DNA from: Paraglaciecola sp. L3A3
Lineage (GTDB): Bacteria; Pseudomonadota; Gammaproteobacteria; Enterobacterales; Alteromonadaceae
Reading direction: 5' to 3'
Assembly (NCBI RefSeq): GCF_009796765.1
Contig: NZ_CP047023.1
Span: 4,075,501 to 4,139,500 of the forward strand
DNA: 64,000 nt
In this document: in pieces, positions 56,318 to 64,000 of the stretch
Layout of the letters: the number at the start of each line of letters is the position of its first letter
Numbering within the stretch: position 1 is the stretch's first letter
Translations under genes and position numbers: made by a program
Notes under the pieces: model-generated
Seen by the model: only the letters and a program-made list of their open reading frames with translations
Told to the model about the DNA's origin: nothing
Databases searched by the model: none

Positions 56318-57954
56318 TAGTCTGCTGACCTCCCTTTTTGTGGAAACAGCCCTTTAGGACGTTTTTGGATAAATAACACTAATCCAACCAACACAATAAT
56401 ATTGGCTAGAACCGACCCAGTAATAGGCTCTAAGAACTTATTAATTGACCCTAACGACATAGCCGCCACTAAGGTGCCCCATAAGTTTCCTACACCACCA
56501 AATACCACTACTAAGAATGAATCAATAATGTAAGCTTGACCTAAGTTTGGCCCCACGTTAGTTAACTGACTGAGTACCACACCCGCAATACCTGCAATGC
56601 CCGAACCCAAACCAAAAGTAATAGCATCCACCCAATCACTTTTAATACTTAATGCTCTAGCCATATCACGGTTCTGCGATACCGCTCTTACATGTAAGCC
56701 TAAAGACGATTTTTTCAGTATGAGTAGTAAAGCAAAGAACACCATCAGTGAAAATATAATGATATATAAACGACTGTAAGTTAAAGAGAACACTGGGTTA
56801 ATTTGTAACGATCCACTCATCCATTCTGGTGAAGACACCTGACGATTTAATGGTGAGAAAATGGTTCTGACTAACTGTTGTAAAATAAGGCTGATACCAA
56901 AGGTAGCCAGTAAGGTTTCTAACGGACGACCTTTTAAGAAACGGATCACACATCGTTCAATCAAAATACCCACACTACCCGACACTAAAAATGCTAGGGG
57001 TATAGCAATAAACAAAGAGTATTCTATTAAATGGGGGAAAATTAGCTGTACCACATAGGTGGTATAAGCACCCAACATGATCATTTCGCCGTGAGCCATG
57101 TTGATCACACCCATCACACCAAAGGTAATCGCTAAACCAATAGCGGCGAGTAATAACACTGAGCCTAAACTCAAACCAAAAAAGATATTTTCAACCACAC
57201 CGTAAAAACTGCGTTTGTTGTCGATAGTTTCAATAGCGCTATTGATGCTTTTCGCTAAGGCAATATCTTCTGCAGTGCTTGGTTTTTTAGGTAAAGCTGC
57301 CAGTTGTTTTACCAGCATGTTTTTTACCGATGGCTCTAAGCTAGTTTCTAACGTGGTGATTGCCGCCATTTTTTGTTGATGAGTACCGGTTTTTAATATT
57401 TCTACATCTAAAATTACCTGCATTAGGTATCTAACATCTGAGTCCGTTTCTTGATTAATTAAATCATTAATTGCCTCTAAAGCACTGTCGTTGGGCTTGT
57501 CGATTAATTGTTGCAGTGCTTGAATACGTACATCTGAGTCTGGGTCAGTTAAGTCTAACTTAGCTAATAGGCTTCTTATTTTTCCTCGCAGGCTATTGTT
57601 GGTTCTGATTTTTTTAATCGCACTTTTACCGATATTAGCATATTCAACTGAGCCTAAAACATCAGTCACATCATATTCTTTTTGGTCGTTATAAACCGCG
57701 CGAACAATGGCCTTATTGGACTTGATATAATAAAGCTCGCCGTCTAATAAATATTGTAATAAAACCCTTGTTTTCGGGCCCTTAGTCGCAGAAATTTTTT
57801 CTACTAAGGGTGCCATTTTAGATAATTTGGTAGTGGGTAATTGGCTGGCTAGTGTAGACAATGACGAGCCGGCTTCAGTTTCAGTTTGATTGTCAGCAGC
57901 AAAGGTGTGACAACACACAAATACACTGAGCAATACCATGATCGTTCTCAACAT
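56317..57954 (-). CDS. urtB: urea ABC transporter permease UrtB
   Basis: 545 residues. The first 230 or so are a signal peptide plus a periplasmic helical domain (QALQQLIDKPNDSALEAINDLI, VRYLMQVILDVEIL), which is usual for proteobacterial UrtB; the rest is a LivH-type permease (GLAITFGVMGVINMAHGEMIMLGAYT, and LLATFGISLILQQLVRTIF). It shares its stop with the start of urtC. Confidence 0.94.
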   Translation of the reverse strand: MLRTIMVLLSVFVCCHTFAADNQTETEAGSSLSTLASQLPTTKLSKMAPLVEKISATKGPKTRVLLQYLLDGELYYIKSNKAIVRAVYNDQKEYDVTDVLGSVEYANIGKSAIKKIRTNNSLRGKIRSLLAKLDLTDPDSDVRIQALQQLIDKPNDSALEAINDLINQETDSDVRYLMQVILDVEILKTGTHQQKMAAITTLETSLEPSVKNMLVKQLAALPKKPSTAEDIALAKSINSAIETIDNKRSFYGVVENIFFGLSLGSVLLLAAIGLAITFGVMGVINMAHGEMIMLGAYTTYVVQLIFPHLIEYSLFIAIPLAFLVSGSVGILIERCVIRFLKGRPLETLLATFGISLILQQLVRTIFSPLNRQVSSPEWMSGSLQINPVFSLTYSRLYIIIFSLMVFFALLLILKKSSLGLHVRAVSQNRDMARALSIKSDWVDAITFGLGSGIAGIAGVVLSQLTNVGPNLGQAYIIDSFLVVVFGGVGNLWGTLVAAMSLGSINKFLEPITGSVLANIIVLVGLVLFIQKRPKGLFPQKGRSAD

Positions 57955-58112
57955 TGTGTTTTCCTTTTTGGGTACAACATAATTCTAATTTGGTGCTTGA
58001 GTGTTATGTATTGATTGAATAATGGTGTTTTTAATGTTGTTTAAAGTAGCTTGTACACCCCATCTAATGACAGACTGCACAAGCATCTTAATTATTAATT
58101 TATATTATATTG

Positions 58113-59396
58113 TTAGAAATTTTGACCAGAACATTTGGCGGTTTTCACATCGAAGTTGCCGCATGAAACAGGTGCTGTCCAATCAGAGATTAGGTTTTTA
58201 GAACTATCTAAATGATCAGACCATGCATCGCCAATTACTGTGTCGCTCGTTTCCCAAACCACTTCGAATTGACCGTCTTCTTGGATTTCACCAATTAGTA
58301 CAGGTTTAGACAAATGGTGGTTAGCGTTCATCACTGCAGTCCCACCAGTTAGGTTAGGCACTGCCACACCAATCAAGGCTTGCTCAACAGAATCAACATC
58401 AGTCGTACCTACTTTTTCAACTGCTTTAGCCCACATGTTGAAACCAATATAAGTTGCTTCCATAGGATCATTAGTCACACGTTTGTCGTCGCCAATGTAC
58501 TCTTTCCAGTTAGCAATGAAGGCTTCGTTTTCGTCAGACTCAACACTTTGGAAGTAGTTCCAAGCGGCTAAGTGACCCACAAGAGGCTTAGTATCAAAAC
58601 CAGATAACTCTTCTTCACCTACAGAGAAAGCGACTACTGGAATATCTTCAGCAGAAATACCTTGGTTGCCTAGCTCTTTGTAGAAAGGAATGTTTGCGTC
58701 GCCATTAATAGTCGAAACAACGGCTGTTTTCTTACCAGCAGAACCAAACTTTTTAATGTCAGAAACAATACCTTGCCAATCAGAGTGTCCGAAAGGCGTG
58801 TAGTTGATCATGATGTCAGCCGGTTTCACACCTTTAGATAATAAATACGCTTCTAATATTTTATTAGTAGTACGAGGGTAAACATAGTCAGTACCCGCTA
58901 ATACCCAACGAGTGGCACCAATGTCATTCATTAAATAATCAACAGCTGGGATGGCTTGTTGGTTTGGCGCAGCACCTGTGTAAAATACGTTTTTAGATGA
59001 TTCTTCACCTTCGTACTGTACTGGGTAAAACATTAAACCGTTAAGTTCTTCTAATACAGGTAAAGCAGATTTACGTGATACTGAGGTCCAGCAACCGAAG
59101 ATAACGTCTACTTTTTCTTTAGCTAATAATTCACGCGTTTTTTCAGCAAATAAAGGCCAGTTAGATGCAGGGTCAACCACAACTGCTTCTAATTTTTTAC
59201 CTAACAAACCACCTTTTTTGTTTTGCTCTTCAATCATCATTAACACTGTATCTTTTAGCGTAGTTTCACTGATAGCCATAGTGCCTGATAAAGAATGTAA
59301 AACACCGACTTTAATGGTATCAGCAGCCATTGTAACTTGGGCTACTAGACTGCTAGCAATGATTGAGCTAGCAAGAATAAGTTTTTTAAATTTCAT
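58113..59396 (-). CDS. urtA: urea ABC transporter substrate-binding protein UrtA
   Basis: 427 residues: signal peptide to about 24, then a Leu/Ile/Val-binding-like fold. KVGVLHSLSGTMAISE, VIFGCWTSVSRKSALPVLEELNGLMFYPVQYEGEESS, then YVYPRTTNKI and WNYFQS are typical UrtA segments that bind urea or short amides. Separated from urtB by 158 bases with no clear hairpin. Confidence 0.95.
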   Translation of the reverse strand: MKFKKLILASSIIASSLVAQVTMAADTIKVGVLHSLSGTMAISETTLKDTVLMMIEEQNKKGGLLGKKLEAVVVDPASNWPLFAEKTRELLAKEKVDVIFGCWTSVSRKSALPVLEELNGLMFYPVQYEGEESSKNVFYTGAAPNQQAIPAVDYLMNDIGATRWVLAGTDYVYPRTTNKILEAYLLSKGVKPADIMINYTPFGHSDWQGIVSDIKKFGSAGKKTAVVSTINGDANIPFYKELGNQGISAEDIPVVAFSVGEEELSGFDTKPLVGHLAAWNYFQSVESDENEAFIANWKEYIGDDKRVTNDPMEATYIGFNMWAKAVEKVGTTDVDSVEQALIGVAVPNLTGGTAVMNANHHLSKPVLIGEIQEDGQFEVVWETSDTVIGDAWSDHLDSSKNLISDWTAPVSCGNFDVKTAKCSGQNF

Positions 59397-59426
59397 AATG
59401 TGTTCCTATTAATATTGATTGATAGC

Positions 59427-59453
59427 CTTCTAGCTAGATTGACTAACTAGAAG
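59427..59453. promoter_or_regulatory. CTTCTAG/CTAGAAG inverted repeat between porin and urtA
   Basis: A 7-bp inverted repeat with a 13-base loop in the 68-base spacer. It could be a leader or processing hairpin that lets porin and UrtA be made at different levels. Confidence 0.35.
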
Positions 59454-59464
59454 TTATGCTTAAA

Positions 59465-60424
59465 TTAAAATGTGACTAATGCTTCAATCGCGATTGAATC
59501 AGAATCCATACCTAGGTCATCAGAATCCATGCGGTATTCAAATACCATTAGCAGGTTGTCGTTTACTGCGTAGCTAGGAGCAATGGTGATAGCGCTCTGA
59601 CTTTTAGCAAAAGGAGTTAAACTCTCATCTTCCTCAGTAATCAAACCATTTTCTACTTCAAAGTCATGGTAGCGAACTGTTAGGGCTAAACCATTTTCAA
59701 ATCCATAATTAGCCATTAGTAAATAACCATCAGCTTCACTACCTGCACCAGCAGTATCTTCAGAAGAGTTGTATTCAGCGGCTAAAGTTAAGCTATCCAT
59801 TGAATAGGCAGCCCAAGTGTTCAACATTTTAGTATCGCCATCTACCGAGTAAAAAGCTTTAACAGTAAAGTTTTCGGTAGGCATAAAGGCAACCATAGTT
59901 TCAATACCAGGATGCTCAGAATCGGTTGATTGTGGCCCAGCTAAATCATTTACTACAGAAACCGCTACTGCGAATTTATCACCGCTATATAAAGCAGAAA
60001 CACCTTGTTGATAATAACCATAGAAATATTGAGCATAACCTGTGCCTGAGTATTGGAACAAACCAGTTGGCTCTTCAGTTTCCCAACCTGAGTAGCTTAA
60101 AAAACGACCCGCTTTAATGCTTAAGTTGTCAGAAACTGCATATGAAATAAATGCTTGTTCTACATTGGCACCGTCAGTAGAATTTTTATATTCAAGGTCA
60201 ACATTAGCCGTTAACTTGTTACCGAAGTCATAACCTATATTAAATTCAACTTGGTCAACACCAGATACACTTTCTGAGCTGGCCCCATCCGTGTCGGTTG
60301 ACAGATAAGACATATCGATAAAACCGCCAACCGTTAATTTGTCATCTGCTTGTGCGCTAGATACTGCGCCAAGTGCCAGCATTAAAGTCGCTGCTACAGG
60401 TGTCAATTTTGTAAATTTTTTCAT
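59465..60424 (-). CDS. outer-membrane porin, probably for urea uptake
   Basis: 319 residues from the ATG at 60424. Signal peptide ends near SSAQADD; the rest is alternating beta-strands (LTVGGFIDMSYLSTD, VEFNIGYDFGNKLTANVDLEYKN, LSIKAGRFLSYSGWETEEP) ending with the outer-membrane C-terminal Phe (IAIEALVTF). Placed directly upstream of urtA on the same strand, it likely lets urea or amides cross the outer membrane (inference from position). Confidence 0.82.
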   Translation of the reverse strand: MKKFTKLTPVAATLMLALGAVSSAQADDKLTVGGFIDMSYLSTDTDGASSESVSGVDQVEFNIGYDFGNKLTANVDLEYKNSTDGANVEQAFISYAVSDNLSIKAGRFLSYSGWETEEPTGLFQYSGTGYAQYFYGYYQQGVSALYSGDKFAVAVSVVNDLAGPQSTDSEHPGIETMVAFMPTENFTVKAFYSVDGDTKMLNTWAAYSMDSLTLAAEYNSSEDTAGAGSEADGYLLMANYGFENGLALTVRYHDFEVENGLITEEDESLTPFAKSQSAITIAPSYAVNDNLLMVFEYRMDSDDLGMDSDSIAIEALVTF

Positions 60425-60463
60425 TTGTATGTTCCACAAGTTATTAGATTATTGAGATGTGTG

Positions 60464-60481
60464 GTTACCTTATTTGGTAAC
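60464..60481. promoter_or_regulatory. GTTACC-TTATTT-GGTAAC palindrome upstream of the porin
   Basis: A perfect 6-6-6 inverted repeat 40 bases upstream of the porin start, in the presumed promoter region of the urea operon. Candidate operator; regulator unknown. No sigma-54 (GG-N10-GC) promoter was recognised. Confidence 0.35.
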
Positions 60482-60593
60482 TCTTTTCACAAGCCTATTG
60501 AGAGCTGGAATGAGTATGTGCTTATTGGTCAATAACTAATATTCGCAAAAGCGCGCAAGGGGGTACGTATAATTACGTAGTTTGGGGATTTGA

Positions 60594-60641
60594 TGTGCTG
60601 CGCGCACAGAGCATGGCTTCGCCACTTATGCGCTACGCGCA
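60594..60641 (-). repeat. GNA-loop mini-hairpins, second cluster
   Basis: TGGC-TTC-GCCA at 60614-60624 and TGCGC-TAC-GCGCA at 60629-60641, read on the minus strand, are the same GNA-loop mini-hairpins as near 8.5 kb, in the same order but inverted relative to that cluster. Confidence 0.55.
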
Positions 60642-60664
60642 CCAATAGACTCTTATATAGATAG

Positions 60665-61319
60665 CTTCCGCTTACTTCAAAATAAACAACCAACAGTATC
60701 CATTGTAAAGACTGTGCAATATTGAGTAGTATCGGTGAGTCGCTTACGTTGGGTGTCACGGTAAACCCGACGGTAAACCCGACGGTAAACCAATACGGTA
60801 TGTGCCAATCAAAGGCCTTACTTAAACGGGCATAAGCTCATCACCAAATATATAAATATCATCGAAAGATGAGAGTTAGGTATATCTGCAAAACCAATAT
60901 ATCCCGGTTTTCTGAGTATCAGCTATTAAAAGTAGAGCACTTCCGCTTACTTCAAAATAAACAACCAACAGTATCCATTGTAAAGACTGTGCAATATTGA
61001 GTAGTATCGGTGAGTCGCTTACGTTGGGTGTCACGGTAAACCCGACGGTAAACCAATACGGTATGTGCCAATCAAAGGCCTTACTTAAACGGGCATAAGC
61101 TCATCACCAAATATATAAATATCATCGAAAGATGAGAGTTAGGTATATCTGCAAAACCAATATATCCCGGTTTTCTGAGTATCAGCTATTAAAAGTAGAG
61201 CACTTCCGCTTACTTCAAAATAAACAACCAACAGTATCCATTGTAAAGACTGTGCAATATTGAGTAGTATCGGTGAGTCGCTTACGTTGGGTGTCACGGT
61301 AAACCATCACGGTAAACCA
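60665..61319 (+). repeat. tandem 263/275-bp units made of RAYT 3' end and flank
   Basis: Units begin at 60665, 60940 and 61203. Each starts CTTCCGCTTACTTC, includes GCTTACGTTGGGTGTC and GGTAAACC motifs (at 60760, 60772, 60784; 61035, 61047; 61298, 61311), and the first two continue into a copy of the last codons of the transposase gene plus its downstream flank. The 12-bp length difference is one extra GGTAAACC subunit. The third unit is truncated. Confidence 0.85.
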
Positions 61320-61684
61320 GTCGATAAAAACACAGCAGATGATTGGTCAATGAAAGAAGTACTTGAGCATTGGCATCAACTACATCGAGGTACATTACTC
61401 AGTCAAAAATACCTACGAGAAGAAACACTCACAGATAGCGAAATACTAAGCCTAACTGAAACCGCAAAAATCTATCGCCAACGTTTACATAGCATCAGTT
61501 GGTTCATGGGTAACCTCAATGAATACATAGCCCGCGAAGCGAATAAAGAAGATGGTTGCACGGGGAGGTTCTGGGAAGGGCGCTTTAAATCTCAAGCCCT
61601 ATTAGATGAATCGGCTGTATTAGCCTGTATGGCCTATGTTGATTTAAACCCTATTAGAGCCAAAATGGAAAGTACGCCTGAAAC
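61320..61684 (+). pseudogene. 365-bp exact copy of the middle of the transposase gene
   Basis: Identical base for base to 62035-62399 (codons of about residues 78-198 of the transposase). It lacks the N-terminal HUH motif and the C-terminal half, so a small frame through it (61260-61697) cannot encode a working transposase. Its left edge abuts a GGTAAACC motif; its right edge abuts the left-end 24-bp repeats. Confidence 0.85.
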
Positions 61685-61731
61685 AACACTTACATAGACA
61701 CCCATCGCAACACTTACATAGACACCCATCG
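61684..61731 (+). repeat. two perfect 24-bp repeats at the left end of the intact transposase gene
   Basis: A 24-base unit starting CAACACTTACATAGACACC occurs at 61684 and 61708. In reverse it starts with GGGTGTC, like the right-end GGGTGTCACGGTAAACC unit, so left and right arrays are inverted relatives. Confidence 0.8.
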
Positions 61732-61803
61732 TAAGCAATTAAAAAATTGAGTTTTTAGTTTGTTGAGCTAGGCTTAATTTACGTTGTTTGAAGGGAGTCA
61801 ATC

Positions 61804-62787
61804 ATGCCTAGGTCACGTGCATCTCAAGTTTCTCTAATCGATACGCCTTATTACCATTGTAATTCTCGCTGTGTACGCCGTTGTTATTTATGTGGTGTAG
61901 ATAGCTATTCAGGCCAAAGTTACGAACATAGGCGGGGCTGGGTAGAAGAGCGGTTATTGTTTTTAGCGTCAGTATTTGCGATAGATATTTGTGCGTATGC
62001 TGTGATGAGTAATCATGTACATGTGGTGTTATTTGTCGATAAAAACACAGCAGATGATTGGTCAATGAAAGAAGTACTTGAGCATTGGCATCAACTACAT
62101 CGAGGTACATTACTCAGTCAAAAATACCTACGAGAAGAAACACTCACAGATAGCGAAATACTAAGCCTAACTGAAACCGCAAAAATCTATCGCCAACGTT
62201 TACATAGCATCAGTTGGTTCATGGGTAACCTCAATGAATACATAGCCCGCGAAGCGAATAAAGAAGATGGTTGCACGGGGAGGTTCTGGGAAGGGCGCTT
62301 TAAATCTCAAGCCCTATTAGATGAATCGGCTGTATTAGCCTGTATGGCCTATGTTGATTTAAACCCTATTAGAGCCAAAATGGAAAGTACGCCTGAAACC
62401 TCAAAACACACCAGTATTTGTAAACGTACCAAAGCCATTAAACAAAAGAAAAGCCAACCCCATCAATTACTGCCATTTGTCGGTAACTACAAACAAGATA
62501 TGCCCAAAGGCATTGCCTACAGCTTAAAAGATTATTGTGAATTAGTAGATTGTACAGGCCGCTGTATTCGTGAAGACAAAGCAGGGCATATTGAACATCA
62601 CCAAAACCCAATACTGGAAAGGCTAGGACTGTCAGATGACCAATGGCTTACGCTGACCACTGAATTCGAAAAGCACTTTTGTTATGCCGCCGGCGCAGAA
62701 CAAATGATGCATCAATTTAAAGTGCACACAGGCCATCAGCGAATGCGCGGCATGTGTCAATCAAAGGCCTTACTTAAACGGGCATAA
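61804..62787 (+). CDS. REP-associated tyrosine (Y1) transposase
   Basis: 327 residues preceded by AAGGGAG. The Y1 transposase domain of the IS200/RAYT class is recognisable: DTPYYHCNSRCVRRCYL, then MSNHVHVVLFV with the HUH metal motif at 71-73, GRFWEGRFKSQALLDE and CMAYVDLNPIRAKME, which is a common RAYT segment. It cuts single-stranded DNA at REP-like hairpins. Last 120 residues are a family-specific extension ending CQSKALLKRA. Copies of its 3' end recur upstream. Confidence 0.88.
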   Translation: MPRSRASQVSLIDTPYYHCNSRCVRRCYLCGVDSYSGQSYEHRRGWVEERLLFLASVFAIDICAYAVMSNHVHVVLFVDKNTADDWSMKEVLEHWHQLHRGTLLSQKYLREETLTDSEILSLTETAKIYRQRLHSISWFMGNLNEYIAREANKEDGCTGRFWEGRFKSQALLDESAVLACMAYVDLNPIRAKMESTPETSKHTSICKRTKAIKQKKSQPHQLLPFVGNYKQDMPKGIAYSLKDYCELVDCTGRCIREDKAGHIEHHQNPILERLGLSDDQWLTLTTEFEKHFCYAAGAEQMMHQFKVHTGHQRMRGMCQSKALLKRA

Positions 62788-63510
62788 GCTCATCACCAAA
62801 TATATAAATATCATCGCAAGATGAGAGTTAGGTATATCTGCAAAACCAATATATCCCGGTTTTCTGAGTATCAGCTATTAAAAGTAGAGCACTTCCGCTT
62901 ACTTCAAAATAAATAACCAACAGTATCCATTGTAAAGACTGTGCAATATTGAGTAGTATCGGTGAGTCGCTTACGTTGGGTGTCACGGTAAACCCTCACG
63001 GTAAACCCTCACGGTAAACCACTCGGGGCGCTTACGTTGGGTGTCACGGTAAACCCATCGGTGTCACGGTAAACCCATCACGGTAAACCCAAACCAATAT
63101 ATCCCGGTTTTCTGAGTATCAGCTATTAAAAGTAGAGCACTTCCGCTTACTTCAAAATAAATAACCAACAGTATCCATTGTAAAGACTGTGCAATATTGA
63201 GTAGTATCGGTGAGTCGCTTACGTTGGGTGTCACGGTAAACCACTTCACGGTAAACCACTTATTAAAAGTAGAGCACTTCCGCTTACTTCAAAATAAATA
63301 ACCAACAGTATCCATTGTAAAGACTGTGCAATATTGAGTAGTATCGGTGAGTCACTTACGTTGGGTGTCACGGTAAACCACTCGGGGTGTCACGGTAAAC
63401 CACTCGTTGGGTGTCACGGTAAACCACTCTCACGGTAAACCACTCGGGGTGTCACGGTAAACCACTCGTTGGGTGTCACGGTAAAACACTGCTGACGGTA
63501 AACCACTGGT
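62788..63510 (+). repeat. right-hand RAYT flank with expanded GGTAAACC array
   Basis: After the transposase stop the flank runs to GGTAAACC copies at 62987, 63000, 63013, 63048, 63068 and 63082. Two shortened flank copies follow (from about 63089 and 63261), with copies at 63235, 63250, 63372, 63394, 63418, 63434, 63456, 63480 (one base changed) and 63497. In the last array the unit is 23-24 bp (GTGTCACGGTAAACCACTCG plus 3-4 bases). No gene is present. Confidence 0.85.
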
Positions 63511-63597
63511 TGAGTCAATTTCTCAATAAATCAGCATTTAAATTCACCCGTTTAAGGATAAATGTATGATTTAAATTAGTCGTCATGACTTTCAATT

Positions 63598-64000
63598 TTA
63601 GTTTTCGCAAACATCAGAAAAAGCTGTAGAGGCATTTATTTGAGAGTCAACACTGCCATAATTGCTATATGTTACCGTGCAATCTTGCTTCCACCACAGG
63701 CCACTTCTACCTGGCCACGAAATCAACCATGAAGTATACGCGCCACCATTAGCAGCGCTCTCGCTTCTCACTTCAACAGCAAAATCTTGATTTATCAATA
63801 ACCCAATACCCGTGTCTTCGTCAGCCCTAGGCCAACCATTTAACATTTCAACAACTACACCACCACCGATATCAACAGTTGAGTCGCCACTTTGGCTACA
63901 ACTAGGGCTCGCTAAACATTTATAAAAACCTAATTTAGCAGCAGTTTTAATAGATGCTGTTAATGCATCATGCCTGGCTTTTTTAGCCTCACTACTAATA
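63598..64000 (-). CDS. type IV pilin-like protein (N-terminus beyond window)
   Basis: The minus-strand frame is open from the right edge to a stop at 63598 (134 codons visible). It starts SSEAKKARHDALTASIKTAAKL, typical of a pilin just after the N-terminal helix, continues with GDSTVDIGGGVVVEMLNGWPRADED, and ends DCTVTYSNYG...SDVCEN with the paired C-terminal cysteines of the pilin D-region. It resembles MSHA-type pilins; the prepilin signal is off the edge, so this cannot be confirmed. Confidence 0.65.
   Translation of the reverse strand, partial: ISSEAKKARHDALTASIKTAAKLGFYKCLASPSCSQSGDSTVDIGGGVVVEMLNGWPRADEDTGIGLLINQDFAVEVRSESAANGGAYTSWLISWPGRSGLWWKQDCTVTYSNYGSVDSQINASTAFSDVCEN

Larger units (their letters stand above)
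60665..63510 (+). mobile_element. RAYT (REP-associated tyrosine transposase) locus
   Basis: The region includes one intact transposase gene, an internal fragment of it, three upstream units derived from its 3' end and flank, and downstream units of the same flank with an expanded GGTAAACC array. Inverted 16-bp ends (GACACCCATCGTAAGC at 61721, GCTTACGTTGGGTGTC at 62969) bracket the intact gene with one mismatch. Confidence 0.75.

Noticed and set aside
61260..61697. 145-codon frame over the RAYT fragment
   Set aside because: It joins repeat DNA to an exact internal piece of the transposase and lacks the HUH motif; treated as a pseudogene fragment.
63064..63249. 61-codon minus-strand frame (and its relative at 60529-60759)
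   Set aside because: Both are translations of the repeat unit itself; they recur wherever the unit occurs and show no family likeness.
60665..63510. CRISPR array
   Set aside because: Repeats are directly adjacent or unevenly spaced, 'spacers' are pieces of the same element, and no cas genes are present.

Overview
The window looks like a chromosomal segment from a marine gammaproteobacterium of the Alteromonadaceae (Paraglaciecola/Glaciecola-like). This is inferred from gene content (relA; recO-pdxJ-acpS; dsbC-recJ; pilT-pilU divergent from yggS-proC-yggT; xylose genes; urt-ure urea genes) and moderate A+T content. No database search was possible. No tRNA, rRNA or CRISPR array was recognised.

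Layout. 1-5.3 kb is a housekeeping block on the minus strand: start of relA, then acpS, pdxJ, recO, a small conserved protein, recJ and dsbC. 5.5-8.6 kb holds apbE, an A+T-rich acyltransferase gene, and about 800 bases of non-coding DNA full of short hairpins. 8.6-29.5 kb is the most unusual part: three minus-strand genes (Tat-exported DUF1501-like protein, lipoprotein with a LamG-type domain and CxxCH motifs, planctomycete-type CxxCH protein) diverge from a 15-gene plus-strand operon. That operon encodes a hydrazine-synthase-alpha-like lipoprotein with two CxxCH motifs, an SH3/beta-barrel protein, a second barrel, a TlpA thioredoxin, a DUF4266 lipoprotein, a DUF3570 barrel, a coiled-coil protein, three TPR proteins, a small exported protein, one ExbB, two ExbDs and a TonB-like protein with an AgmX/PglI-type C-terminus. 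The simplest reading is a proton-motive-force-driven, envelope-spanning machine coupled to exported redox or haem proteins. Its function is unknown.

29.9-47.6 kb carries a lipoprotein, a LuxR-type response regulator, a repeat protein, a DUF2007/zinc-finger protein, pilU-pilT (pilus retraction), yggS-proC-yggT-DUF4426, a solute-binding protein beside a hybrid histidine kinase, and the xylose genes xylR/xylB/xylA. 48-60.4 kb is a minus-strand urea block in which a porin, UrtABCDE and UreDABCEFG would pass urea from the outer membrane to cytoplasmic urease; a His-rich small protein closes it.

60.6-63.5 kb is a REP-associated tyrosine transposase (RAYT) locus: one intact transposase gene, a 365-base exact internal fragment of it, several copies of its 3' end and flank, and 22 copies of a short GGTAAACC-containing motif, with the fragment junctions next to that motif. 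The window ends inside a probable type IV pilin gene on the minus strand.
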